Of a DNA stretch of 64,000 nucleotides, positions 9,697 through 17,920 are shown in pieces; within the stretch, counting starts at the first letter, position 1; each line of letters opens with the position of its first letter. The stretch covers positions 81,613-145,612 of the forward strand of contig JADJHD010000020.1 of assembly GCA_016707705.1 (NCBI GenBank), in the 5' to 3' direction. Below the pieces are notes generated by a model. It was not told the origin of the DNA and did not search any database. It worked only from the letters and a program-made list of their open reading frames with translations. Source of the stretch: Bacteroidales bacterium. Its GTDB lineage: Bacteria; Bacteroidota; Bacteroidia; Bacteroidales; UBA4417. The translations under genes were made by a program, and so were the position numbers.

Positions 9697-10950
9697 ATGA
9701 AAAACCACATTTTTATTATCGCATTCATCTTTATTGGTAATCTGGCATTTGCCCAGAATGCAGCCAATAAAGGCGCTTTCAAAACATATGAACCTGGATA
9801 TTTCCAAAACTCCATCCTGAAAGGAATTGAGGAATTTGAAGCCACGAAAGAGGTCCCTAAAGCCAAACCTACCTTCAAGCTGGATCCAACAGGACTTAAT
9901 CTGCCCAAAAGCAAGGATGACTTCAAACAATACTGGCATAATGAGCCTGTCTCACAAGGCAATACCAATACCTGCTGGAGTTTCTCAACCACCTCATACC
10001 TTGAGTCGGAAGTATTTCGACTGAGCGGTAAAAAGGTCAGGGTATCTGATATGTATACAGTCTATTGTGAATACCTCGAAAGAGCCAATGAATGGATTGA
10101 TACCAGAGGAGGAATATATGTTGGTGAAGGTTCTGAAGGAAATGCAGTAACCAAAATCTGGAAAAAGTATGGATGTATGCCCTATGCTTCCTATACAGGA
10201 TTTCTCGATGGACAAAAGTTTTACTCCCACGCCAAATTGATCGATGAGTTCAGGCAATACCTTGAATTTGTCAAGCAAAATAATCTTTGGGATAGAACTT
10301 CTGTACTCAACAATGTTAAAAGCATTCTAAATTACCATATTGGAGAACCACCCCAGTCGTTTGTTGTGGATGGAAAAACATTTACCCCAAAGGAATACCT
10401 CGCATCCTATCTCAGGCTAAATCCGGATGACTATTGCGACGTTCTTAGCTATATGCAGCAACCTTACTGGAAACAGGTTGAATATGAGGTTCCCGATAAC
10501 TGGTGGCACAATAAGGATTATTACAATCTGCCTCTTGATGATTATATGAAAATCATTAAGAATGCCCTCAAAAATGGATATACTCTTGCCATTGGAGGTG
10601 ACGTGTCGGAAGCAGGTTTCCTCGCCAGGGAAGCCAATACCGCAATAATCCCTTCCTTCGATATTCCCTCTTCTGCAATTGATGAAAACGCACGTCAGTT
10701 CAGGTTCAGCAATGAAACTACAACTGATGATCATGGATTGCATATCGTAGGCTATCAGGAAAAGGATGGTATTACATGGTTCCTTGTAAAAGACTCCGGA
10801 GCCGGCAGCAGAACAGGTGGTAAGGAAAAAAATCCGAACTTTGGCTACTACTTCTTCCACGAAGATTATGTCAAGTTAAAAATGATGGATATAATGGTGC
10901 ACAAGGATATGATGAAGGAATACCTTGCTAAATTTACCAAATCAGAATAA
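9697..10950 (+). CDS. Exported C1B (bleomycin hydrolase/PepC-like) peptidase
   Basis: This 417-aa protein starts with a signal peptide (cleavage near LAFAQ, residue 20). A papain-fold active site follows: QGNTNTCWSFSTTSYLE with Cys93, and DDHGLHIVGYQ with His346 as the probable catalytic histidine. The position usually filled by the catalytic-triad Asn (NSW in bleomycin hydrolase and PepC) reads VKDSGAG, so Asp366 appears to replace Asn and the Trp is lost. The family are aminopeptidases; the signal peptide places this one in the periplasm or at the surface. It lies 50 bp after pyrI but is functionally unrelated. Confidence 0.8.
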   Translation: MKNHIFIIAFIFIGNLAFAQNAANKGAFKTYEPGYFQNSILKGIEEFEATKEVPKAKPTFKLDPTGLNLPKSKDDFKQYWHNEPVSQGNTNTCWSFSTTSYLESEVFRLSGKKVRVSDMYTVYCEYLERANEWIDTRGGIYVGEGSEGNAVTKIWKKYGCMPYASYTGFLDGQKFYSHAKLIDEFRQYLEFVKQNNLWDRTSVLNNVKSILNYHIGEPPQSFVVDGKTFTPKEYLASYLRLNPDDYCDVLSYMQQPYWKQVEYEVPDNWWHNKDYYNLPLDDYMKIIKNALKNGYTLAIGGDVSEAGFLAREANTAIIPSFDIPSSAIDENARQFRFSNETTTDDHGLHIVGYQEKDGITWFLVKDSGAGSRTGGKEKNPNFGYYFFHEDYVKLKMMDIMVHKDMMKEYLAKFTKSE

Positions 10951-11065
10951 TTGCCGTATTTTCATCATAGCTGTCTTTACCTTCCATGAATTGGACTTAA
11001 AGGTTCTTTCACTTATTGTACGTTTCCAATCTCATATAATCAGTAAGATTCAGAATTGTCAGTAT

Positions 11066-11073
11066 TACTTTTG
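11066..11073 (+). promoter_or_regulatory. -7 element upstream of the AlbA_2 gene
   Basis: TACTTTTG matches TAnnTTTG 38 bp before the ATG at 11112. There is no clear -33 TTTG. Confidence 0.4.
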
Positions 11074-11111
11074 ACAAACTACTCCTGCTGATTGATTAAC
11101 ACAGAAAAAAC

Positions 11112-11855
11112 ATGCCTCAGCAACACTATAGGATCACACAGCAGGCCGAACCAGCTGAAGGGTATATCAGAAAACTGATACTACAGGGAGAACATCAGAC
11201 TCTTGACTTCAAATTCGGAATTACTGACTCAAAAAAAATTGCCCGGACCTTATCGGCATTTGCAAATACTGATGGTGGCTGTCTGCTGATTGGAGTCAAG
11301 GATAATGGGGCTATTGCAGGTGTGCGTAGTGAAGAGGAATTCTATATGGTGCAGGCTGCATCCGAATTGTACACCCGCCCACAGCTTAGTTTCGAGGTCA
11401 AGGAATGGACAATTGACGGAAAAAAAGTACTTGAGATCAAGGTTCCAAAGAGCAGTGGAGAGCTTTATCTGGCACCCGACAAGCGTAATGAATATATTGC
11501 CTACATTAGGGTGAAGGATGAAAACTTCCCGGTTAACAGCGTATGGATCAAGGCATATCGCTGGAGGAAGAATACCGAAGGTGTCTTCATTCGCTATGGT
11601 GAACATGAAATGTTCCTGCTAAAATACCTGGAAGAAAATCAATCCATTACCATGACCAGGTTCTGTAAGCTTACCGGATTGCCCAGAAGAACAGCTGAAA
11701 ACATCGTTGCAGGTTTTGCAGCAATTAATATGGTTGGAATTTCATTCAACGAATCAGGTGTTTTTTATACTCTCACTGACCATTATCTGTCACTAACTCC
11801 CGGACAAAGGGAACAAACGATCATTAAGGTAACATCAAGGACTCACAAACCATGA
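11112..11855 (+). CDS. AlbA_2 (Schlafen-type) domain protein
   Basis: The 247-aa protein has an N-terminal AlbA_2/Schlafen-like domain (HQTLDFKFGITDSKKIARTL, then NTDGGCLLIGVKDNGAI) that in relatives binds nucleic acid or nucleotides. The C-terminal half (about 165-235) looks like a winged helix (ITMTRFCKLTGLPRRTAENI). A DNA-binding regulator is likely, but the target is unknown. Its stop overlaps the yaaA start by four bases (ATGA), so the two genes are translationally coupled. Confidence 0.75.
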   Translation: MPQQHYRITQQAEPAEGYIRKLILQGEHQTLDFKFGITDSKKIARTLSAFANTDGGCLLIGVKDNGAIAGVRSEEEFYMVQAASELYTRPQLSFEVKEWTIDGKKVLEIKVPKSSGELYLAPDKRNEYIAYIRVKDENFPVNSVWIKAYRWRKNTEGVFIRYGEHEMFLLKYLEENQSITMTRFCKLTGLPRRTAENIVAGFAAINMVGISFNESGVFYTLTDHYLSLTPGQREQTIIKVTSRTHKP

Positions 11856-12622
11856 TGATCATATTATCACCGGCAAAAACGCTTGACTTTTCCACTCAGT
11901 CCCCTATTGAAGATTACACTTTACCTGTCTTTTCTGCAAAGGCTGATTTTTTGGCAAAAAGGGTCAGGAAACTAAAGCCAAAAGCATTGTCGGAGCTATT
12001 GCAGGTCTCACCGAAATTAGCTCAGTTAAACATTGAAAGATATGCCAGCTGGGATATCTCACTGACAGAATCCCACGGCAAACAGGCAGTTTTTACTTAC
12101 AATGGAGAAGTTTACAATGGCCTTCAAGCCAATGACTTGTCAAAAGAAGCTATCTATTTTGCTCAGGACCATCTGCGAATACTTTCCGGATTATATGGAA
12201 TTTTGAGACCTCTCGATAAAATCCTTCCCCATAGGCTTGAAATGGCATCTCATTTTGCCACTGGCTCCGGAAACAATCTTTATGATTACTGGGGTTCAAA
12301 GATTGCCAGACAATTGATTGCTGAAATGAAAACTGCCAATGCCAAAACTTTGGTGAACCTTGCTTCACAGGAATACTATAAGACAGTCACCCCCTATTTG
12401 GGTAAAACTAAAGTTATCACACCAGTTTTTGTTGAAAATAAAAATAGCGAGTTAAAAGTTGTGAGCATTTATGCAAAGAAAGCCAGGGGTATGATGTCCC
12501 GGTTTGTGCTTCAGTATCAGCTAAATGACCCAGAACATCTGAAAGCTTTTGATGAGGATGGTTATCAATATAATCAGGAAGCATCATCAGCAACCCAGTG
12601 GATGTTTGTCCGAGAACATTAA
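11852..12622 (+). CDS. yaaA: Peroxide stress protein YaaA
   Basis: This 256-aa protein belongs to the YaaA/DUF328 family, recognised by MIILSPAKTLDF at the N-terminus and the internal YNGEVYNGL and LSGLYGILRPLD blocks. In E. coli the protein lowers free iron during H2O2 stress and binds DNA; the exact chemistry here is inferred only by family. There are two adjacent Met codons at the start; the first overlaps the upstream stop. Confidence 0.93.
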   Translation: MMIILSPAKTLDFSTQSPIEDYTLPVFSAKADFLAKRVRKLKPKALSELLQVSPKLAQLNIERYASWDISLTESHGKQAVFTYNGEVYNGLQANDLSKEAIYFAQDHLRILSGLYGILRPLDKILPHRLEMASHFATGSGNNLYDYWGSKIARQLIAEMKTANAKTLVNLASQEYYKTVTPYLGKTKVITPVFVENKNSELKVVSIYAKKARGMMSRFVLQYQLNDPEHLKAFDEDGYQYNQEASSATQWMFVREH

Positions 12623-12654
12623 ATGTTGGAATTCAACCTAAGCATCTGAAAACT

Positions 12655-13032
12655 ATGCAATTTTCCTCTAAAAAACAGATAAAGAGCTTTGGATTCGCCT
12701 GGCAGGGAATCAAATTCCTGATCAGAACTCAACCCAATGCCTGGATTCAACTAACTGTTGCCATTCTGGTAATTGGAGCATCTTTCCTGTTCAATATCAG
12801 CAGCATGGAGTGGATTGCCATTTTGTTGTGCATTGGCGGAGTAATTGCGCTTGAAGCTGTAAACACTGCCATTGAACAACTTTGCGACACCCTGCATCCT
12901 GAAATCCATGATGGAATCAAACGAACAAAGGATTTAGGCGCAGGTGCAGTGCTGATTATGTCAATCATTGCAGTATCAGTTGGACTCCTTATCTTTGCAC
13001 CCCGAATTATTCAACTGGTTGTTAACTGGTAA
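12655..13032 (+). CDS. Diacylglycerol/undecaprenol kinase family membrane protein
   Basis: The 125-aa protein has three predicted transmembrane helices and the DgkA signature EAVNTAIE (67-74) with KDLGAGAVL (92-100). It uses ATP to phosphorylate diacylglycerol or, as in Gram-positive members, undecaprenol. The start at 12655 (MQFSSKKQIK) is chosen because an upstream in-frame ATG at 12598 lies inside yaaA and adds 19 residues unlike the family. Confidence 0.92.
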   Translation: MQFSSKKQIKSFGFAWQGIKFLIRTQPNAWIQLTVAILVIGASFLFNISSMEWIAILLCIGGVIALEAVNTAIEQLCDTLHPEIHDGIKRTKDLGAGAVLIMSIIAVSVGLLIFAPRIIQLVVNW

Positions 13033-13105
13033 AGGATATTCAACACCTGTTAGATGATTCACCCTAACTACTTCTATTTCCCTACTATTCACTAAACATT
13101 GAGAA

Positions 13106-13954
13106 ATGATTCTGATTGCTGACGGAGGTTCCACAAAAACCGACTGGAGACTACTGAAAGAAGGCCGAGAATACAAGCAAGTTCAAACAACAGGATTTAA
13201 TCCGTACCTGGTGAGTAGTGCAGAAATTGAAGAAATTCTCTGGAAGGAACTGCAACCATACATTGATAATAATGGTGTTGGCAGAATTTACTATTATGGT
13301 GCCGGCTGTTCTACTGCAACCAAGAATCAGGTTGTTGAATCTGCTTTTGAAAAAGTATTTCCTTCTGCCACAATTAATATTGAACATGACTTGCTGGGCG
13401 CAGCCAGAGCCTTGTGTGGAAATCATGAAGGAATAGTAGCGATCTTAGGTACCGGCTCAAATTCATGTTTTTATAATGGAAAAACTATAACCGATCACAT
13501 TTTTTCACTTGGTTACTTTTTCGGCGATGAAGGCAGCGGGGCTCATATGGGTAAGAAATTGATTTCCGATTTCCTGCACAACGAACTGCCTGCCGATCTT
13601 TCGGAAAAGCTGGTTCAGCAATATCCCATGAGTAAGGAAAGCATATTGGATGCAGTATACAATAAACCGGCTCCAAGTCGGTTCCTGGCTTCCTTCAGCA
13701 CTTTTATCAATATCAACAGGGATCACCCCTATATGCAGCAATTGATTGCTGAAAACTTCAGACAGTTCTTCAAGTACCAGGTATGCTGTTACCAGAAATA
13801 TACAGAGGTACCTGTAAATTTTGTAGGATCAGTTGCATATCATTATAAGGATATCCTTTCAGCCATTGGTGCTGAATTTGGAACCTCAACCGGAAAGGTA
13901 ATTCAGGCCCCTATTGACGGCCTGGTGGAATACCATATGCAGGAAGTGGAATAG
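13106..13954 (+). CDS. BadF/BadG-type ATPase, N-acetylglucosamine-kinase-like
   Basis: The 282-aa protein has an ASKHA fold with the phosphate-1 motif MILIADGGSTKTDW at the N-terminus and phosphate-2/adenosine motifs including AILGTGSNS and GDEGSGAHMG. This is the GlcNAc-kinase-like branch of the BadF family. It probably phosphorylates an amino sugar recovered from cell wall or host glycans; substrate specificity cannot be read from sequence. Confidence 0.85.
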   Translation: MILIADGGSTKTDWRLLKEGREYKQVQTTGFNPYLVSSAEIEEILWKELQPYIDNNGVGRIYYYGAGCSTATKNQVVESAFEKVFPSATINIEHDLLGAARALCGNHEGIVAILGTGSNSCFYNGKTITDHIFSLGYFFGDEGSGAHMGKKLISDFLHNELPADLSEKLVQQYPMSKESILDAVYNKPAPSRFLASFSTFININRDHPYMQQLIAENFRQFFKYQVCCYQKYTEVPVNFVGSVAYHYKDILSAIGAEFGTSTGKVIQAPIDGLVEYHMQEVE

Positions 13955-14038
13955 AAAGGATTTAATCCCTTCGAAGTTCTCAATTGAAGCAATCAGCAGC
14001 TTATTGAATCAAATCTGTTTCCTGATGGGAAGTTGATT

Positions 14039-14557
14039 CTATTTGCGTTTGAAAACCAGTGAGGCAGAATTAATACAGTAACGTTTCCCTGTAGGCTCTG
14101 GTCCATCATCAAACACATGGCCAAGGTGACCTCCGCATTTTTCACAAACAACTTCTGTTCGAATCATGCCATGGCTTGAATCAGGAATCTCCTTTACCTG
14201 ATGAGGCTTGGATGGATCATAGAAGGATGGCCAGCCACATCCTGCATCAAATTTGGTAGACGACTCGAAAAGTTCAGAACCGCAGGCGGCACAGAAATAC
14301 GTTCCCTTTTCAAAAAACTGATCATACAATCCTGTGTGAGGCCGTTCGGTTGCCTTCTGCCTCAGTACGTTATATTGCATCGGAGTAAGTTGCTCTTTCC
14401 AGGCAGAATCTGATTTTTCGATCTCGTATCCCATTTCAGGCTGTTTATTGGCAGCTGATTGTTTCTGCAATTGTCCGCATGACTCAATACTCAGCATTGA
14501 GAATGTCAACACGAATAACAAACAGGAAAAACCAGGCAATTTCATTGATTGTTTCAT
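14039..14557 (-). CDS. msrB: Peptide-methionine (R)-S-oxide reductase, exported
   Basis: MsrB reduces methionine-R-sulfoxide in proteins. In this 172-aa protein the zinc ligands are Cys89/Cys92 (CAAC) and Cys138/Cys141 (CEKC), the catalytic Cys161 lies in RYCINSASL, and Cys107 in GCGWPSF is the usual resolving position. The N-terminus is hydrophobic and ends in SIESC (Cys27), so it is probably a lipoprotein and the enzyme repairs oxidised envelope proteins. A second Met at residue 5 could also be the start. Confidence 0.95.
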   Translation of the reverse strand: MKQSMKLPGFSCLLFVLTFSMLSIESCGQLQKQSAANKQPEMGYEIEKSDSAWKEQLTPMQYNVLRQKATERPHTGLYDQFFEKGTYFCAACGSELFESSTKFDAGCGWPSFYDPSKPHQVKEIPDSSHGMIRTEVVCEKCGGHLGHVFDDGPEPTGKRYCINSASLVFKRK

Positions 14558-14613
14558 TTGATAATGAAAACCAATACGATGGCCAAATGTTCAAAAATTC
14601 ATCCAATTCTGAA

Positions 14614-15663
14614 CTACTGCATCTGGTCTTTCAGCCTCTCCTCATTTCGCTGCCGGTTATACAATACATCAACATAGCCTCTGGCCTTTTTAACATGGTA
14701 TTGCTTCATGGCTTTTTCTGCCCATACAATCGCAAGGTCCATATTCCCGCGCATTTCTGATGCAAGGGCAAGATTATAACACGCTTTGCCTGCAATTTCC
14801 GGATTGGAATTTTCAGCTAGCTTTTTCCAGATTTCAATTGCAGGATCCCAGTTGTTGAATTTTATCTCTTTATGTGCCGCCTTGAATTCATCAGCACCCT
14901 TAACAAAATAGGTTCTTCTTTCTGTGCGCCAATTTGGTGAAATCCTGTTAGCAATTCTGAAGCCTGCAAAAGTACCAGACTCGTTAATGGCTCTTCTCTT
15001 ATTGGGAAGATTCTCCAGAGCAGCTTCAGCAGTTGCGCCACTGCCATCCCAGTCTTTCCTGTCAGTAAAAGTAGATTGGTCGGTGACCTGTTTGTGGATA
15101 TTATCATACAAGCGCCATCCTGAATTCACATTCACCCTTAAATCAGCATGATACTCAATCTTCTTAACCTCTCTTCCGTTAACCTTCTCCTTGGTTTCAG
15201 AAGTGTGCTTTCTCAAATCAAAGTCAGAATCAAATGTTTCGAGTGAGAGAATTGCATCAACCTTATATTCCTTGCACAAAGCATCCACTGTATTCCAGTC
15301 AAGCATTTCAGGAAACTGCCTTGTACCAGTGCCCCTGTATTGATCTGACTCAATTGCAAAAGCCCTGAGCCGAGGTGATTCATTTAATCTGGCTTCAACA
15401 CCTCTGATACAATTGAAGGAGCCTTCCCTGTCAGCCAAAACTGATTCACCTGTAATAAAACCCTCTAGAATATTTATAAATTGGTCATTTCGCTGGGGTA
15501 AGGAGCGGTTTAATATTCCAACAGACTGTATTTCCAGGGGAACTGTTACATCAGCCGGAACCAGCAGCTTCATTGAAACACTTCTTGTGGCACAAGAGAA
15601 TAAAGAAAAAGAAAAACCAATAATTGCTGATGCAAATAAGATTTTAGTCAACTTGATTTTCAT
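14614..15663 (-). CDS. DUF6340-type lipoprotein with TPR-like C-terminus
   Basis: The 349-aa protein begins with a lipoprotein signal (SFSLFSC). The body matches the Bacteroidota-restricted DUF6340 pattern (MKLLVPADVTVP, LNRSLPQRN) and includes an EYKVDAILSLETFD block. The last 70 residues form TPR-like helices (AGKACYNLALASEMRGNMDLA). The function of the family is unknown; attachment to the periplasmic or outer face is expected. It shares direction with msrB. Confidence 0.75.
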   Translation of the reverse strand: MKIKLTKILFASAIIGFSFSLFSCATRSVSMKLLVPADVTVPLEIQSVGILNRSLPQRNDQFINILEGFITGESVLADREGSFNCIRGVEARLNESPRLRAFAIESDQYRGTGTRQFPEMLDWNTVDALCKEYKVDAILSLETFDSDFDLRKHTSETKEKVNGREVKKIEYHADLRVNVNSGWRLYDNIHKQVTDQSTFTDRKDWDGSGATAEAALENLPNKRRAINESGTFAGFRIANRISPNWRTERRTYFVKGADEFKAAHKEIKFNNWDPAIEIWKKLAENSNPEIAGKACYNLALASEMRGNMDLAIVWAEKAMKQYHVKKARGYVDVLYNRQRNEERLKDQMQ

Positions 15664-15936
15664 AGGTGAAATTTTTGAGGGTTAAAAAAGGTTGGTTGAT
15701 TGCAAAATAGATGCCATTTAATGTGATGTATCATCATTTTACATTCACAAATTTGGGATCTGAATCCCGGTAATAAGTCGAAAATGAGCTTGTGAATTGA
15801 TTACCAGAGATAAAAGAGCAGAGGAAGAATTTGAAAATTATAATATCTATATCCAAAGTTATGCAATTATCTTTGTTTATCAAACGTATGCCTAAGGTTT
15901 TTACAGGCAAATCTCATAAGCCAATCACGAAGACGT

Positions 15937-16413
15937 ATGGATATTTTTCTAATTGTATTGGGCAGTTTACTAATACTGGCAGGCATTATAGGATGTATAT
16001 TACCTTTTATCCCCGGCCCTCCCCTGGTCTACTTGAGTTTGATTTGCCTTCAACTGACCTCCAAAAGTCCTTTTGGGGAAGATTTTCTGGTACTCTGGGC
16101 TCTGCTGACTATTGCTGTGATACTCGCAGACTACTATATTCCGGTATGGGGGACGAAGAAATTCGGTGGTAGTAAGGGAGGCACCTGGGGTGCAACAATA
16201 GGGCTGATAGCAGGAATGTTTCTCTTCCCTCCAATCGGCATGATTGCGGGCCCGTTTATCGGCGCCTATATCGGTGAACTTCTCAATGGCAGTAACTCTG
16301 ACCAGGCTTTCCGGTCAGCAATTGGATCATTCATCGGCTTCATTGCCGGAACTGTGATGAAGATCGTTATTTCGCTGATGATGACTTATTATTTCATTCA
16401 GGCTCTCATATGA
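15937..16413 (+). CDS. DUF456 family membrane protein
   Basis: This 158-aa protein is glycine-rich with four or five hydrophobic helices and the DUF456 pattern (GCILPFIPGPP, GTWGATIGLIAGMF, GAYIGELL). The function is unknown. Its 3' end overlaps the 3' end of truA by 87 bases on the opposite strand. A frame starting at 15831 that overlaps the 5' part is not supported. Confidence 0.88.
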   Translation: MDIFLIVLGSLLILAGIIGCILPFIPGPPLVYLSLICLQLTSKSPFGEDFLVLWALLTIAVILADYYIPVWGTKKFGGSKGGTWGATIGLIAGMFLFPPIGMIAGPFIGAYIGELLNGSNSDQAFRSAIGSFIGFIAGTVMKIVISLMMTYYFIQALI

Positions 16414-17181
16414 AAATTCAATTGCTTCATCTGTAAAATCTTCGGCAGGATAATTCACATCCCATAGAAATAGTCCGTTAGCTGGCACAGAAGTCCCGGC
16501 CTTCCTTCTGTCGCGACTTTGAAGCACCAATTCGAAACCCTCAGGACTTAGTCGGCCGCGGCCAACATCAATCATGGTTCCGACAATACTTCTTACCATG
16601 TTCCTGAGAAAACGGTCAGCTTTTATCCTGAACACAAGTTTCCCTTCCTCACGGGTCCACTCAGCTTCCATTATCCTGCAACGGAAATTGGCAACATCAG
16701 TGCGTACCTTACTGAAGCATTGAAAGTCATCATGCTTAAGTAAGATTCCTGCTGCCTGGTTCATCAAATCCACATCAAGATTCCATTGGAGCTGGTATGC
16801 ATACCTGTTTCCAAAAGGATCCTTATAAGGTTGAATAAAATATTTGTATTCACGCCATTGTGCACTGAAACGGGCATGAGCCCCGGTAGCCACTGAACGC
16901 CAGGAATGAACAGCAATATCAGCGGGCAGAATTCTGTTAAGCTTGTGCAACAATTGCTGAGGCTCCTTAACATAAGAGTCCATATCCAGATGAGCATAAA
17001 ACACCCTGGCATTAACACCTGAATCGGTGCGCCCACAGCCTGTAACACCTTTGCTATGTCCGCAAATCTTCCTCAACGAATCCTCAAGTACCTCCTGAAC
17101 AGTAAGTGCATTTGGCTGGCATTGCCAACCACAATATGCAGCTCCGTCAAATGACAATTGAATAAAGTATCTATAAGGCAT
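16327..17181 (-). CDS. truA: tRNA pseudouridine synthase A
   Basis: TruA converts U38-U40 of tRNA anticodon stems to pseudouridine. The 284-aa protein has catalytic Asp53 in GCGRTDSGV, and later the expected FRIKADRFLRNMVR motif and GTSVPANGLFLWDV. The extra C-terminal tail after about residue 255 is the part encoded across the 3' end of the convergent DUF456 gene, and is rich in Asn and His. Confidence 0.96.
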   Translation of the reverse strand: MPYRYFIQLSFDGAAYCGWQCQPNALTVQEVLEDSLRKICGHSKGVTGCGRTDSGVNARVFYAHLDMDSYVKEPQQLLHKLNRILPADIAVHSWRSVATGAHARFSAQWREYKYFIQPYKDPFGNRYAYQLQWNLDVDLMNQAAGILLKHDDFQCFSKVRTDVANFRCRIMEAEWTREEGKLVFRIKADRFLRNMVRSIVGTMIDVGRGRLSPEGFELVLQSRDRRKAGTSVPANGLFLWDVNYPAEDFTDEAIEFSYESLNEIISHHQRNNDLHHSSGNEADE

Positions 17182-17326
17182 GCTAACTATTATGACACAA
17201 AATTAAACGCTTTCTCAAGATGAATATCCAAAGTAAGAGCTTTCCATTCAATTATTTAAGAATCTCAGTAAAGACAGGCATTTTAGACTCATTATAAATT
17301 AGACAATATATGTAAAAAAACTCTTA

Positions 17327-17344
17327 TTGTTATTTTAATAACAA
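17327..17344 (+). promoter_or_regulatory. Rex-type operator of hydrogenase operon 1
   Basis: TTGTTAT-TTTA-ATAACAA is an inverted repeat with two perfect 7-base arms and a 4-base spacer, the geometry of the NADH-responsive repressor Rex (known consensus TTGTTAANNNNTTAACAA or TTGTGAANNNNTTCACAA). It sits over the -33 position of the promoter whose -7 element is at 17355, so a bound repressor would block the polymerase. Rex binding is an inference; no rex gene is present here. Confidence 0.75.
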
Positions 17345-17354
17345 TGAAAATGTA

Positions 17355-17362
17355 TAAATTTG
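17355..17362 (+). promoter_or_regulatory. -7 element of hydrogenase operon 1
   Basis: TAAATTTG matches TAnnTTTG. The leader to the chosen ATG at 17441 would be about 72 nt. The -33 region is inside the Rex-like operator and is T-rich, with no exact TTTG. Confidence 0.6.
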
Positions 17363-17440
17363 CCTTGTGTTTGTTAATTCATTAACAATGCAAATAGCTG
17401 TAATTCTTATAATTAATTAAAACAAATCATGGAGGTCTAC

Positions 17441-17911
17441 ATGACAAATACTGAAAACCTGGTTCATGAACTTGTTGAAAAACATGGTCGTGACCGAAAT
17501 GCCCTTATGCCCATTCTGCAGGGGGTAGTTGCCACTGAAAAATACCTGTCGGAAGAAGTCATGATCATGATTGCAAAGGAGCTGGATTTATCTGCAGCAG
17601 ATGTCTACGGAACAGCTTCCTTTTATACTTTCCTTGACACTGTACCAAGAGGAAAAAACATCATCAGGATATGCAAGACTATTTCATGTCACATGCGTAA
17701 CAAGGATGAAATTATCGGAGTACTTGAAGACCAGTTGAAAATCAAGGTTGGTGAAACTACTCATGATAAGAAATTCACACTTCTTACTGCAAACTGCCTT
17801 GGCTGGTGCCATAAGGGACCGGTAATGCTGGTAAATGATGAAGTTTTCCCGGAAGTTACTCCGCAGAAAGCTATTGAAATCGTTGAAGAATACATGAAGA
17901 AAACCAACTAG
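17441..17911 (+). CDS. hydC: NuoE/HydC-like [2Fe-2S] subunit of NAD-linked hydrogenase 1
   Basis: This is a thioredoxin-fold [2Fe-2S] subunit that passes electrons between the flavin subunit and other clusters. The Cys ligands are in CKTISC (C-x4-C) and CLGWC (C-x3-C). An ATG at 17429 is in frame, but GGAGG at 17431-17435 stands 5 bases before the ATG at 17441, so the start MTNTENLVHEL (156 aa) is preferred. It is the first gene of a three-gene operon with the flavin subunit and HydA. Confidence 0.93.
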   Translation: MTNTENLVHELVEKHGRDRNALMPILQGVVATEKYLSEEVMIMIAKELDLSAADVYGTASFYTFLDTVPRGKNIIRICKTISCHMRNKDEIIGVLEDQLKIKVGETTHDKKFTLLTANCLGWCHKGPVMLVNDEVFPEVTPQKAIEIVEEYMKKTN

Positions 17912-17920
17912 ACAGCTATT

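Noticed and set aside
15831..16172. Open frame overlapping the start of DUF456 on the same strand
   Set aside because: The DUF456 frame matches the family over its full length, while this one is low-complexity and family-less.
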